Assembly (NCBI RefSeq): GCF_001553785.1
Contig: NZ_LOJP01000002.1
Coordinates: 135,171 to 190,166, forward strand
Reading direction: 5' to 3'
DNA: 54,996 nucleotides
Source: Actinoplanes sp. TFC3
GTDB lineage: Bacteria > Actinomycetota > Actinomycetes > Mycobacteriales > Micromonosporaceae
The translations under genes were made by a program, and so were the position numbers. Under the pieces are notes generated by a model that was given only the letters and a program-made list of their open reading frames with translations, did not search any database and was not told where the DNA came from. The stretch's first letter is position 1, and the number at the start of each line of letters is the position of its first letter. Of this stretch, positions 44,260 through 53,299 are shown piece after piece.

Positions 44260-44486
44260 CCGCACCTCTCCCCTCGACTGCCCCGCCGAGGATACGGGTA
44301 GTGCCCCACCTACCGGTTCGAAAACCGACGGTGTGCTGACACTCACCAATGGCGTGACAGGAGCGGGAGAAACAGCCGGCCACTCCGGGGATTGCAACAA
44401 CTCCTGCACTCTGCGGGCCTGCAGGCCGTCGCTTGTGGCATGCACCTCAATTACCCCTTCCGACGTACAGCCTTCGCAGGTGGTGC

Positions 44487-44512
44487 AACCGCGGTCAGGC
44501 CCCGCGCATTCC
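44487..44512 (-). promoter_or_regulatory. SigR-type autoregulatory promoter (GGAAT-N18-GTT)
   Basis: On the minus strand GGAAT (44508-44512) is followed after exactly 18 nt by GTT (44487-44489), the SigR/SigH consensus. It lies 42 bp upstream of the long-form sigR GTG at 44445, inside the last codons of the hydrolase gene. Confidence 0.75.
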
Positions 44513-45115
44513 GGCTTGCGCCCACCCGTTGCGGACCAGCCAGCCGATGGCGATCGAGGCGGTTCCGGCCAGGTCCTTGCGAAGATCGTGTACGGCCCCA
44601 GCGCGCACCGCGACCTCGACATTGCCGGTGGCCACGGGCACGCCGAACGGATCCCGGTCGCCGTTGATGACCAGGGTCGGCAGGGAGCCGGGTAGCTCAC
44701 CGGTCCGACTCCTGTCCGGTTTGCCCGGTGGGTGCATCGGGAAGGCGAGGGCCAGCACCGCGGTGGCCGACAGCGCCGTGGCCGTACGGCAGGCAACCCT
44801 GGCCCCGCTGGAGCGACCGCCCACGATCAGCGGCAGTCCCGTCTCGCGCAACCGCTCCACCACCACCGTCCACGCCTCGTCGAGATGCCCAGCCGGAGCC
44901 GGAGCCCGGCGCCCGGCCATCCGGTAGGGCTGGGTGACCAGGGCTACCCGCACCCCGGCGCCCACCGCGGCATCCTGCACGGCCTGCAGGTCGGGGGCAT
45001 CGACGCCGCCGCCCGCACCGTGACCGAGGACCAGCAGCGAGACCGGCCGCCCGGCCGGTTCGGTGACGCGCACCCCGGCCGGCCCGCGCGGCGTGGTGAT
45101 CTCAAAGCTCTGCAC
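44495..45115 (-). CDS. Small alpha/beta-hydrolase (KANL3/Tex30-like)
   Basis: A 206-aa soluble hydrolase with the oxyanion region LGHGAGGG, nucleophile elbow GGRSSGAR (G-x-S-x-G) and NGDRDPFG, where the acidic residue should lie. A late histidine (VHDLRKD) could complete the triad. The substrate is unknown. The 3' end contains the SigR-type promoter, so some sigR transcripts begin within this gene while read-through would also supply sigR. Confidence 0.82.
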   Translation of the reverse strand: MQSFEITTPRGPAGVRVTEPAGRPVSLLVLGHGAGGGVDAPDLQAVQDAAVGAGVRVALVTQPYRMAGRRAPAPAGHLDEAWTVVVERLRETGLPLIVGGRSSGARVACRTATALSATAVLALAFPMHPPGKPDRSRTGELPGSLPTLVINGDRDPFGVPVATGNVEVAVRAGAVHDLRKDLAGTASIAIGWLVRNGWAQAGMRGA

Positions 45116-45184
45116 GAATCATGTCTACCGGCAGGACCGGGCGGTCCGGCCCGCGCCGGGCCGCCCGCCTGCGAAGATCATGCG

Positions 45185-45580
45185 TCAGCTCGCGGCCGGC
45201 TCCAGCGTGAGCAACTGGCGATCGGCCTCATCGGGACCGTCGTCCACCGGCTCACCGTTCGGGTCGACCCGTTCGCGCCATGCGATCAGCATGGCCCGGC
45301 GTTCGCGCGGCGTGGTGCCGCCCCAGACCCCGTGGCAGTCCCCGACCTGCAAAGCCCAGGCCAGGCACGGCCCCTGCACGTCGCACGACCCGCAGAGCGC
45401 CACAGCGCTCTCGGTCGGCTCGTTGGGTGCCGGGAAGAACGTCTCCGGATCGACGCTGCGGCAGGCGCCGCGGGTGCGCCAGGCTTCGTCCGAGCGGCGC
45501 TCCTCGATCGCTGCGAGCAGCCTCGGGTCACGCCGTGCGATGGCAACTTCATGTGGACGCGGCATTCGTGCGCGTGTCAT
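45185..45580 (-). CDS. WhiB-family iron-sulfur regulator
   Basis: A 131-aa WhiB protein with cluster ligands Cys40, Cys63, Cys66 and Cys72, then GVWGGTTPRERRAM (84-97). A 35-residue N-terminal extension (MPRPHEVAIARRDPRLLAAIEE) and an acidic C-terminus set it apart from the WhiB1-type protein at 31045; subclass is uncertain. The ATG has GGGGGAGGTGGG immediately upstream. The 275-bp region before the gene includes an unusually AT-rich stretch (about 45680-45740) with no supported ORF. Confidence 0.88.
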   Translation of the reverse strand: MTRARMPRPHEVAIARRDPRLLAAIEERRSDEAWRTRGACRSVDPETFFPAPNEPTESAVALCGSCDVQGPCLAWALQVGDCHGVWGGTTPRERRAMLIAWRERVDPNGEPVDDGPDEADRQLLTLEPAAS

Positions 45581-45855
45581 CAGCCCACCTCCCCCGTGGG
45601 TGCCGGTACAGCCATGACCACGGGGTGCGCACCGTGCGCCCCCGCATCACAACCGGCGCTGGTTTCTATCGCACGAAGGGAGATCAGAACAAGGGGCTTA
45701 TCTATCTCGCAACAAACTTGGCTATTTTGAATACCCGCATATACCCATCAATCGCCGCACGGAGCTTGTTGATCCGGCAATTCAGACATGCAGAAGGTGA
45801 TCTCGTCGCCGGTGCTGGGAACGAGATCAGCGATGGGTGCTGCCGACTGCTGAAT

Positions 45856-46599
45856 TCAGAAGAGCGTCCCTTCCCGAACCTGAACGGGAGCGGCCGAAGC
45901 CGCCGGGGTCGCGGTCGAAGTGGCCCCGGAAGCCGTCGAGCCAGCCAGGGGCGCGGTCAGCTCGGGACCGTTGTTGCGCACGTTTCCGACGGCGGCGCCC
46001 ACGGCCCGCACCTCGATCACCGACAGCTCGGCCGGGGACATCGGCTGCAGCAACTCCTCGGCGACCCCGCCACCGGCCAACCAGCCGGCCCAGCGCTGCT
46101 GCGGGAGGACCAGCGGCATCCGGTCGTGCACCGCGGCCAGCCCACCCAGCGCGGCAGTGGTCAGCACGCTGCAACTCATCGTCTCGCCACGCCACATCGT
46201 CCAGATCCCGGCAAATGCCAGCACCGAGCCGTCGAGCGGGGTCATGTAATAGGCCTGGCGTTGCTTGCCGGTGCGCACCCACTCGTACCAGCCGTCGGCG
46301 GGGATCAGACAGCGGCGCTTCTCGAAGGAGGAGGCGAAGGCCGGGCTCCCGGCGACCGTCTCCGCGCGGGCGTTGATCATGCGGGAGCCGGCGCGCAGAT
46401 CCTTGGCCCACGGCGGCAGCAGCCCCCAACGGGCGGTGTCGACGACCAAGCCCGCATGGCGTTCGGAAACCCGGATCAGCGGCACCGGTTCGGTGGGCGC
46501 AACGTTCCAGCTCGGGGCCAGCGACTCGGCCACGGGAGCAGCGTCGAAGAGCCGGCTCAGGTCGGCCTCGCTCCTCGTCGTCGCATACCTCCCGCACAT
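45856..46599 (-). CDS. SRAP-domain DNA-protein crosslinking protein (YedK/HMCES family)
   Basis: A 247-aa protein that shields abasic sites in single-stranded DNA by covalent attachment. Met removal exposes catalytic Cys2 in MCGRYATT. Family motifs are PSWNVAPTEPVPLI, RWGLLPPWAKD, INARAETV, RRCLIPADGWYEW and HDRMPLVLP. The start is fixed by Cys2. The C-terminal Ala/Thr/Ser-rich tail is extra. Divergent from aroA across 92 bp. Confidence 0.93.
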   Translation of the reverse strand: MCGRYATTRSEADLSRLFDAAPVAESLAPSWNVAPTEPVPLIRVSERHAGLVVDTARWGLLPPWAKDLRAGSRMINARAETVAGSPAFASSFEKRRCLIPADGWYEWVRTGKQRQAYYMTPLDGSVLAFAGIWTMWRGETMSCSVLTTAALGGLAAVHDRMPLVLPQQRWAGWLAGGGVAEELLQPMSPAELSVIEVRAVGAAVGNVRNNGPELTAPLAGSTASGATSTATPAASAAPVQVREGTLF

Positions 46600-46691
46600 G
46601 CGGCAGACAGTACGCCGCGCACCGCCTGCTTGCTGACCCGCCGAGCCAGACCGGTCGAATTCCTGTCACATGCGCCCGGCAGAATGAAGGG

Positions 46692-48017
46692 GTGACTGCA
46701 GCAGCGCGGCCCTGGACCGCCCCCCTTGCGACCGGACCCGTCGCGTCTTCCGTCAGCCTGCCCGGCTCCAAGTCGATGACCGCCCGGGCGCTGGTGCTCA
46801 GTGCGCTGGCCGAGGGTCCGTCGCGCATCGAGCGCCCGCTGCGGGCCCGCGACACCACGCTGATGGCCGCCGCCCTGCGATCGCTGGGCGCGGCGATCGA
46901 CACCGGCAGCGCCGGCGGGGCAGCGGGCGACGTGCCCGGCAACGCCGGCACCGCAGCCATCTGGACCGTCGAGCCGGGGCCGCTGCGCGGGCCGGCCACC
47001 GTGGACGTCGGGCTGGCCGGCACGATCATGCGCTTCGCGCCGCCGGTGGCCGCGCTGGCCGAGGGCACAGTCACCTTCGACGGCGACCCGCACGCCCGCA
47101 ACCGCCCGCTGCGCCCGATCGTGGAGGCGCTGCGTTCGCTCGGGGTGGTGCTCGATTCCTCCCCCGAGGGCGGCCTGCCGCTGGTGGTGCGCGGCACCGG
47201 CATGGTCGCGGGCGGTGAGTCCGTGATCGACGCCTCGGGATCCAGCCAGTTCGTGTCCGGCCTGCTGCTCTCCGCTCCCCGCTTCACCAAGGGGCTGGTG
47301 CTGCGCCACGAGGGGCCGCCCGTCCCGTCGGCGCCGCACCTGCGGATGACCACGCACATGCTGCGCGCGGCCGGGGCGGTCGTCGACGAGAGCGTGCCGG
47401 ACGTGTGGAGCGTCGAGCCGGGGGCGCTGCGTGGACGTACCTGGAAAATCGAACCTGATCTGTCCGGCGCGGTGCCCTTCTTCGCGGCCGCGATGGTCAC
47501 CGGCGGTTCCGTCACGCTGGCCGGCTGGCCCAGGGAGAGCTGGCAGCCGGTGGCGACCGTGATCGAGTTGCTGACCCGGATGGGCGCCGAGGTGACCCAG
47601 GACGACGCCGGGCTGACCGTGCGCGGCACCGGCGAGCTGCACGGGATCGACGCCGACCTGTCCGAGGTCAGCGAGCTCACCCCGGTGATCTCCGCGCTGG
47701 CCGCGCTGGCCGGCTCGCCGTCGACCCTGACCGGCGTCGCGCACATCCGCGGGCACGAGACCGACCGGATCGCCGCGCTCGCCACCGAGCTGAGCAAGGT
47801 CGGCGCGGGCATCGTCGAGCACCCCGACGGCCTGGAGATCACCCCGGGACCGCTCAAGGCGGCGACCTTCGAGACCTACGCCGACCACCGGATGGCGCAC
47901 GCGGCGGCCGTGATCGGCCTGGCCGTGCCGGGCGTCGAGCTGAGCGACGTAGCGTGTACGTCGAAGACCCTGCCCGAGTTCCCCGAGCTCTGGGCCGGAC
48001 TCGTGACAGGGAGCTGA
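46692..48017 (+). CDS. aroA: 3-phosphoshikimate 1-carboxyvinyltransferase (EPSP synthase)
   Basis: Sixth step of the shikimate pathway, 441 aa from a GTG. Motifs are LPGSKSMTARALVL near the N-terminus (substrate Lys/Ser), GLAGTIMRFAPP (PEP-binding loop), SSQFVSGLLLSAPRF, GHETDRIAALATEL and YADHRMAHAAAV. The loop reads AGTIMRF in place of the usual AGTAMRP/F, a common actinobacterial variant. The last 64 bp overlap the longest form of rsgA. Confidence 0.95.
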   Translation: MTAAARPWTAPLATGPVASSVSLPGSKSMTARALVLSALAEGPSRIERPLRARDTTLMAAALRSLGAAIDTGSAGGAAGDVPGNAGTAAIWTVEPGPLRGPATVDVGLAGTIMRFAPPVAALAEGTVTFDGDPHARNRPLRPIVEALRSLGVVLDSSPEGGLPLVVRGTGMVAGGESVIDASGSSQFVSGLLLSAPRFTKGLVLRHEGPPVPSAPHLRMTTHMLRAAGAVVDESVPDVWSVEPGALRGRTWKIEPDLSGAVPFFAAAMVTGGSVTLAGWPRESWQPVATVIELLTRMGAEVTQDDAGLTVRGTGELHGIDADLSEVSELTPVISALAALAGSPSTLTGVAHIRGHETDRIAALATELSKVGAGIVEHPDGLEITPGPLKAATFETYADHRMAHAAAVIGLAVPGVELSDVACTSKTLPEFPELWAGLVTGS

Positions 48018-49075
48018 CTCTGCCGGCGCGTAAACGGGAGTACGACGAGGACGACGTCCGGGTCCGCCCGGGCCGATCGTCGCGGCCGCGTACCAAGTCC
48101 CGGCCCAAGCATGAGGACGCGGTCGACGCGCTGGTCATTACCGTCGACCGCGGCCGCTACGGCTGTGTGCGCGAGGACGCGGACCCCGAGGCCGACATCG
48201 TCACCGCCATGCGGGCCCGCGAGCTGGGCCGCAAGTCCGTGGTGGTGGGTGACCGGGTGGCCCTGGTCGGTGACGTGTCCGGCGAGCCCGGCGCGCTGGC
48301 CCGGATCGTCCGCATCGCCGAGCGCACCTCGGTGCTGCGGCGCACCGCGGACGACGACGACACCACCCCCGAGGGCCGGCTGGAACGCGTGGTCGTGGCC
48401 AACGCTGACCAGTTGGTCATCGTCAGCGCGCTGGCCGACCCGCAGCCGCGCACCGGGTTCATCGACCGCTGCCTGGTCGCCGCGTACGACGCCGGCATCG
48501 ACCCGCTGCTGTGCCTGACCAAGGCCGACCTGGCCGGGCCGGCCGAGGTGCTCGACTACTACGCCGAGCTGGACCTGCCGTACGTGCTGGTCCAGCCGGA
48601 CAGCGACCTCGCCGAGCTGCGCGAGCACCTGGCCGACCGCATCTCGGTGCTGGTCGGGCACTCCGGCGTCGGCAAGTCCACGCTGGTCAACCGGCTGGTT
48701 CCGGACGCGCTGCGAGCCGTCGGGGTGGTCAGCGCGGTGGGCAAGGGCCGGCACACCTCGACCAGCGCGGTGGCATTGCGTCTGCCCCGGGTCAAGAGGA
48801 AGGGTGACCCGGGCTGGATCATCGACACGCCGGGCATCCGCAGCTTCGGGCTGGCCCATGTCAGCGCCGACAGCCTGCTGCACGGGTTCCCCGACCTGGT
48901 CGAGGGCACTGCCGACTGCCCGCCGAACTGTGGTCACACCGCAGCCGACGTCGACTGCACGCTGGACGCGTGGGTGGCTTCGGGCAAGGCTGACGCGCGC
49001 CGGCTGGCCTCGTACCGCAGGCTGCTGAGCAGCCGGGCCGGTGAGCTGGACGTGCGCGAACCGGAGACCGAGTAA
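47954..49075 (+). CDS. rsgA: Small ribosomal subunit biogenesis GTPase RsgA
   Basis: Circularly permuted GTPase for late 30S maturation. An OB-fold N-terminal domain precedes the G-motifs in order G4 (LTKAD), G1 (GHSGVGKSTLVN), G3 (DTPGIRSFG), and a C-terminal zinc knuckle (CPPNCGHTAADVDC). Homology appears to begin at about LPARKREYDEDDVRVRP (48020), yet the only canonical in-frame start is the GTG at 47954 inside aroA. CTG at 48020 has AGGGAG 7 nt upstream and is a plausible non-canonical start. Confidence 0.92.
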   Translation: MYVEDPARVPRALGRTRDRELTLPARKREYDEDDVRVRPGRSSRPRTKSRPKHEDAVDALVITVDRGRYGCVREDADPEADIVTAMRARELGRKSVVVGDRVALVGDVSGEPGALARIVRIAERTSVLRRTADDDDTTPEGRLERVVVANADQLVIVSALADPQPRTGFIDRCLVAAYDAGIDPLLCLTKADLAGPAEVLDYYAELDLPYVLVQPDSDLAELREHLADRISVLVGHSGVGKSTLVNRLVPDALRAVGVVSAVGKGRHTSTSAVALRLPRVKRKGDPGWIIDTPGIRSFGLAHVSADSLLHGFPDLVEGTADCPPNCGHTAADVDCTLDAWVASGKADARRLASYRRLLSSRAGELDVREPETE

Positions 49076-49084
49076 CCTCCGCCC

Positions 49085-49906
49085 ATGTCTTCGTACGCCG
49101 ACGACCTCGCCCTGGCCCACCTGCTCGCCGACACCGCGGACTCGATCTCGATGGCCCGGTTCCGCGCGCTCGACCTGCGCGTGGAGTCCAAGCCCGACCT
49201 GACCCCGGTCTCGGACGCCGACACCGCTGTCGAGCAGGCGATCCGCGCGACGCTGGCCCGGGCCCGGCCGCGCGACGGGGTGATCGGCGAGGAGTTCGGC
49301 AACTCCACCGCTCCGGCCGGGCAGGGCAACCGGCACTGGGTGATCGACCCGATCGACGGCACCAAGAACTTCATCCGCGGCGTGCCGGTGTGGGGCACGC
49401 TCATCGCGCTCATGGAAGGTGAGCAGCCGGTCGCCGGGCTGGTGTCCGCGCCCGCCCTGGGCCGCCGCTGGTGGGGTGCCCGCGGGCTCGGGGCGTACGC
49501 GGGCAAGCACCAGCGGGCCGCGACCAAGCTCACCGTGTCAGCGGTCCGCAAGATCGGCGACGCCAGCTTCTGCTACTCCAGCCTCACCGGCTGGGAGGAC
49601 GCGGGCCGGCTGCAGCCGATGCTGGGCATCATGCGCGACGCGTGGCGCAGCCGGGCGTTCGGCGACTTCTACGGCTACATGCTGCTCGCCGAGGGCGCGC
49701 TGGAGGTCATGGTCGAGCCCGAACTGTCGCTGTGGGACGTGGCCGCGCTGATCCCGATCATCACCGAGGCCGGGGGCAAGTTCACCGACCTGGCCGGGCA
49801 CCGTGCCCCCGGGGACGGCAGCGCCATCGCTACCAACGGTCACCTGCACGAGGAGATCTTGGAACGGCTCAGCGGCGGGAAGAACTGGTCCATCCTCGCC
49901 GGGTGA
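49085..49906 (+). CDS. hisN: Histidinol-phosphatase of the inositol-monophosphatase family
   Basis: A 273-aa Mg-dependent phosphatase. Metal-site motifs are GEEFG, WVIDPIDGTKNFIRG and WDVAALIPIITEAGG. The RGVPVWGTLIAL segment after the metal motif is typical of actinobacterial HisN, which removes phosphate from histidinol phosphate; inositol monophosphatase activity is the alternative. It starts 9 bp after rsgA and is probably co-transcribed. Confidence 0.88.
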   Translation: MSSYADDLALAHLLADTADSISMARFRALDLRVESKPDLTPVSDADTAVEQAIRATLARARPRDGVIGEEFGNSTAPAGQGNRHWVIDPIDGTKNFIRGVPVWGTLIALMEGEQPVAGLVSAPALGRRWWGARGLGAYAGKHQRAATKLTVSAVRKIGDASFCYSSLTGWEDAGRLQPMLGIMRDAWRSRAFGDFYGYMLLAEGALEVMVEPELSLWDVAALIPIITEAGGKFTDLAGHRAPGDGSAIATNGHLHEEILERLSGGKNWSILAG

Positions 49907-50119
49907 TGTCCGCGGGCTGCACCGCAGGATCGAGCCGGACCGCCTGCCGCCTGCTGTCCGTTGAGCCCGCGCACCGGGGTTCATGCATACGTCGCGGCCG
50001 ATGGGGTACTTCCTGGCCCGTAGGTCTGACTCGCAAATGTCGTGAATAGTACTTTTCTCCTACGGTCCGCGTTCCCCGGGAATGCGAAAACCTTCCACGT
50101 TAGGCACAATGGAGCGATC

Positions 50120-50893
50120 ATGGTGAGCGGCGTCCGGCACGTGGTCGACCGCGGGCAGGCCTATCCGGTCGTCCGGTTCGCCGGGGTGCTCGACGCCGCC
50201 TCAGCCCCCCTGGTGCGCTCGGCGGTGCGCGGCGTGCTCGCCGACCAGCCCGAGGCGGTCGTGGTGGACGTGCGCGAGCTGATCTCCGAGGAGCCCAAGG
50301 CGGCCGAGGTGCTCGCCGATCTCGCCGGGGAGGCCGCCGAGTGGCCCTGCGCCCGGCTGGCCCTGTGCGCCACCGGTGACGCCCAGGACTGGCGGCTGCC
50401 CGGCCTGGCGATCTGGCCGACCCCGCAGGACGCCTTCGCCGCGCTCGGCCGGCCCCGCCCTGGGCACTTCATGAGCGAGATGCTAGACCCGGTGATCGGG
50501 GCTGCCCGGCGCTCCCGGGAGCTGGTCACCGAGGCCTGCGCCCGGTGGGAGCTGGCCGAGTTGGCCGGGCCTGCCTGCATCGTGATCACCGAGATGGTCA
50601 ACAACGTGGTGGCGCACGCCCGCACCGAGATGACGGTGCTGCTCGGGCTGCACGGCGAGGCCATGACGGTGGCGGTGCGCGATCTCTCGACCACCATTCC
50701 GGTGTTCACCGGCAGTCCGGTGCCCGTCACGTCGTACGGCGGCCGCGGTCTGCTCTTGATCGATTCTGTCGCCCGGCGCTGGGGCAGCATGCCGCTTCCC
50801 GGCGGCAAGATCGTGTGGGCCGCACTGGAAGGTGAACCCGAGGTGGCTGGCAATACGCGCGAAGCAGGCATGGCCCACCCCACGGTTGGGTAG
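50120..50893 (+). CDS. STAS domain fused to GHKL (anti-sigma-type) ATPase domain
   Basis: A 257-aa protein in which a STAS-like domain (residues about 12-105, YPVVRFAGVLDAASAPLVRSAVRGVLAD) precedes an HATPase_c_2 domain (about 130-245) with N-box VITEMVNNVVAHART and the GGRGLLLIDSVARRWGS ATP-lid region. STAS proteins are usually antagonists that anti-sigma kinases phosphorylate, so a single chain carrying both could regulate itself. The ATG at 50120 has GGAG five bases upstream; the frame is open to 50042 but lacks a better start. Confidence 0.85.
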   Translation: MVSGVRHVVDRGQAYPVVRFAGVLDAASAPLVRSAVRGVLADQPEAVVVDVRELISEEPKAAEVLADLAGEAAEWPCARLALCATGDAQDWRLPGLAIWPTPQDAFAALGRPRPGHFMSEMLDPVIGAARRSRELVTEACARWELAELAGPACIVITEMVNNVVAHARTEMTVLLGLHGEAMTVAVRDLSTTIPVFTGSPVPVTSYGGRGLLLIDSVARRWGSMPLPGGKIVWAALEGEPEVAGNTREAGMAHPTVG

Positions 50894-50903
50894 ACACGAC
50901 ACC

Positions 50904-51461
50904 ATGCGAGACGACGACTACCCGACCGAGGTCTCCGACCCGGAGGCGTCCGGCCTGCCCGGCACGGCCGACGACGACTCGACCGCGTACGACGAGGTGA
51001 ACAGCGGTCGTCAGGCCGACGGGCCGGACCCCGCAGCACTGCCCGGCGTGGGCCCCGGCGGTTCCAACCGCTTCGGCGACACCGCGGAGGAGCAGCGCGA
51101 GGGCGAGTCCCTGGACTACCGGCTCAGCCAGGAGGAGCCCGACGTCGGCGCCGAGGACCCGCTGCCGCCGCGCCGCGACCCGTACGACGAGACCGTCGAC
51201 AGCCCCGAGCAGCGCCAACTGGACGCGGATGTCTGGGGCGAGAGCCCGACCTCGGACCCGAACTCCGCGGTGTCGATGTACGACGACGGCCAGCTCGATG
51301 ATGCCGCCCCGCAGCCGGTCGGCCGCTTGGTCGAGACGGATGAGGGCTACGGCTACGACGACGAGCCCGACAGCGTGGCCTACGACGCCGGTGCGGCCGG
51401 TGGTGGGGCCAGCGCCGAGGAGGCCGCCATGCACGAGACCAACGCCCCGCGCTACCGCTGA
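50904..51461 (+). CDS. Acidic DUF5709-family protein
   Basis: A 185-aa, strongly acidic, low-complexity protein (MRDDDYPTEVSDPEASGLPG; RRDPYDETVDSPEQRQLDADVWGESPTSD; GRLVETDEGYGYDDEPDSVA). Composition and repeated short motifs match the DUF5709 family common in actinobacteria. No membrane segment, cysteine pair or catalytic motif is visible; function unknown. It begins 10 bp after the STAS-kinase gene. Confidence 0.8.
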   Translation: MRDDDYPTEVSDPEASGLPGTADDDSTAYDEVNSGRQADGPDPAALPGVGPGGSNRFGDTAEEQREGESLDYRLSQEEPDVGAEDPLPPRRDPYDETVDSPEQRQLDADVWGESPTSDPNSAVSMYDDGQLDDAAPQPVGRLVETDEGYGYDDEPDSVAYDAGAAGGGASAEEAAMHETNAPRYR

Positions 51462-51465
51462 CGGC

Positions 51466-52113
51466 TCAGTCGAGCCCCTTCTCGATCGCGTAGCGGGTCA
51501 GCTCGACGCGGTTGTGCAGCTGAAGCTTGCCGAGCGTGTTCTGTACGTGGTTCTGCACCGTCCGGTGGCTGAGGACCAGGCGTTCCGCGATCTGGCGGTA
51601 CGACAAGCCCTTGGCCACCAGACGCAGCACCTCGGTCTCCCGCTCGGTCAGCTTCGGCGCGGCGTCCTCGTCACCACCGGCCGGCTCCACCGCGAGCCGC
51701 CGGTATTCGCCGAGCACCAGCCCGGCCAGACCGGGGGTGAACACGGTGTCGCCGGCCGCCGTGCGCCCGACCGCGTCCAGGAATTCCGCCTGACCGGCCG
51801 ACTTGAGCAGATAGCCCGACGCGCCCGCCTTCACCGCGTCCAGCACGCTCTGCTGCTCGCCGCTGGCCGAGAGCATCAGCACCCGCACATCCGGCAACGC
51901 TCCCAGCAGCCCGGTGATGACCTCCACCCCGGAGACGTCCGGTAGCTGGAGGTCGAGCACCACGACGTCGGGCCGGGCCGCGCCGGCGATGCGTACCGCC
52001 TGCTGTCCCTCGCCCGTGGTCGCCACGACGTCATAGCCGGCAGCGGTCAGATCCCGCGCCACCCCGTCGCGCCACATCGGGTGGTCGTCGACCACCATCA
52101 CCCTGATTGCCAC
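51466..52113 (-). CDS. NarL/LuxR-family response regulator
   Basis: A 215-aa regulator with receiver Asp54 (VVVLDLQLPDVSG), Lys in YLLKSAGQ, and a C-terminal LuxR helix-turn-helix (LTERETEVLRLVAKGLSYRQIAERLVLSHRTVQNHVQNTLGKL). It pairs with the kinase ending 8 bp upstream. Target genes are not apparent. Confidence 0.9.
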   Translation of the reverse strand: MAIRVMVVDDHPMWRDGVARDLTAAGYDVVATTGEGQQAVRIAGAARPDVVVLDLQLPDVSGVEVITGLLGALPDVRVLMLSASGEQQSVLDAVKAGASGYLLKSAGQAEFLDAVGRTAAGDTVFTPGLAGLVLGEYRRLAVEPAGGDEDAAPKLTERETEVLRLVAKGLSYRQIAERLVLSHRTVQNHVQNTLGKLQLHNRVELTRYAIEKGLD

Positions 52114-52121
52114 GCCCCACC

Positions 52122-53219
52122 CTATCGAGGCACTGACATCTCGACCTCGGTGCCGTCTCCGGGTGTGGAGGTGATGCGCACGGTGCCGTTCAGGTCGGCG
52201 ATCCGCCCCCGGATGGACTGCGCGACGCCCAGCCGGCCCTGCGTCTCGGCCTCGGCGAGCCGGTCCGGGGCAATGCCGCAGCCGTCGTCGCGCACGCTGA
52301 TCGTGACGGCCGCGGGCTCATCCTCGACCAGCACCCATACCTTCGTGCCGGGCGCGCAGTGCCGGTTGACGTTGTCCAGGGCGGCGGCCACCGCGGCCGC
52401 GATTTCACGGGCGGTGGTTGCGGGCAGTCGGACCGCTGCGGCCGGGGCAGCCACCGAAACAGATTCCGACGCGTACGGATCCAGCAGCGTCATCAGGTCC
52501 GTTTCGGCATCGTCCACCGGCTCGGCCGAGCGCCCGGTCATCAGGGTGCGCAACGCCGCCTCCTGTTCCCCCGCGAGCCGGGCCAGCTCGCCGGCCTCCC
52601 CATCCAGCCCGCTGCCACGCCGCTTGACCAACGCCAGCACCTGCAGCACGGAGTCGTGGATGTCGCGGGCCAGCCGTTCGCGCTCGCGGGTCGCCGCCTC
52701 GAGCTGAATCGCCCGTTCGAGGCGCTGCTGGGCCTGCTCGGCCACGCCCACCAGGTAACCGACCGCCAGGGCGGCCAGCAGCATCAGCACGGTCCCGGTG
52801 TACGCGGCCTGGTCGTAGTGGTTGCGAGTGACCAGGTCGGTGATGCCCATGGCCAGCGCGGCGGTGATGCCGCCCCGGCGCCCGCCCGCGACCGCCCATG
52901 CGATGACCGGCGCCACGTGCCAGGCCACGGCGAGCGTCGGGCTGCCGTTCTTGAGCGCGTGCGCCCCCACGATGAAGGCGCTGGAGGCCATCACCGCCAT
53001 GGTGATCAGCAGGTCGGCAGCCAGCAGCGGCGGACGGCGGCGGGCCGGCTCGGCGTACGCATAGGTGGTGATGGCGGTCCAGCCCGCGGTGAGCGCGAGC
53101 ACCGGCCAGGCCAGCGCGGGGTGGGCGTAGTCGCCGACGTTGCGGATCACCAGGATCGCCACGTAGATCAGAGCGGCGATGCGGTAGACGGCGATGGCTC
53201 GCCACAGTGATTCCGCCAT
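52122..53219 (-). CDS. NarX/DesK-type sensor histidine kinase
   Basis: A 365-aa membrane kinase. Four to six N-terminal helices (YRIAALIYVAILVIRN; ALAWPVLALTAGWTAITTYAY; LLITMAVMASSAFIVGA; TVLMLLAALAVGYLVGVAEQ) lead to a HisKA_3 dimerisation helix with His188 in RERLARDIHDSVLQVLALV and a HATPase domain with SVRDDGCGIAP and GRLGVAQSIRGRIADL. There is no large extracytoplasmic loop, so the signal is probably sensed in the membrane. The response regulator gene follows. Confidence 0.9.
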   Translation of the reverse strand: MAESLWRAIAVYRIAALIYVAILVIRNVGDYAHPALAWPVLALTAGWTAITTYAYAEPARRRPPLLAADLLITMAVMASSAFIVGAHALKNGSPTLAVAWHVAPVIAWAVAGGRRGGITAALAMGITDLVTRNHYDQAAYTGTVLMLLAALAVGYLVGVAEQAQQRLERAIQLEAATRERERLARDIHDSVLQVLALVKRRGSGLDGEAGELARLAGEQEAALRTLMTGRSAEPVDDAETDLMTLLDPYASESVSVAAPAAAVRLPATTAREIAAAVAAALDNVNRHCAPGTKVWVLVEDEPAAVTISVRDDGCGIAPDRLAEAETQGRLGVAQSIRGRIADLNGTVRITSTPGDGTEVEMSVPR

Positions 53220-53299
53220 GAGCTGACCATACTCAGAGGGCGCTCTGATCGATCGTGGCTTAACGTCGAAGGATCAGTACGCAACTTCTCATCTCCGAG

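Noticed and set aside
46557..47900. 447-codon minus-strand open frame opposite aroA
   Set aside because: Antisense shadow with no start context or motif.
50081..50105. Second SigR-type promoter before the STAS-kinase gene
   Set aside because: GGAAT is followed by GTT after only 15 nt, too short for the SigR spacing of 18-19.
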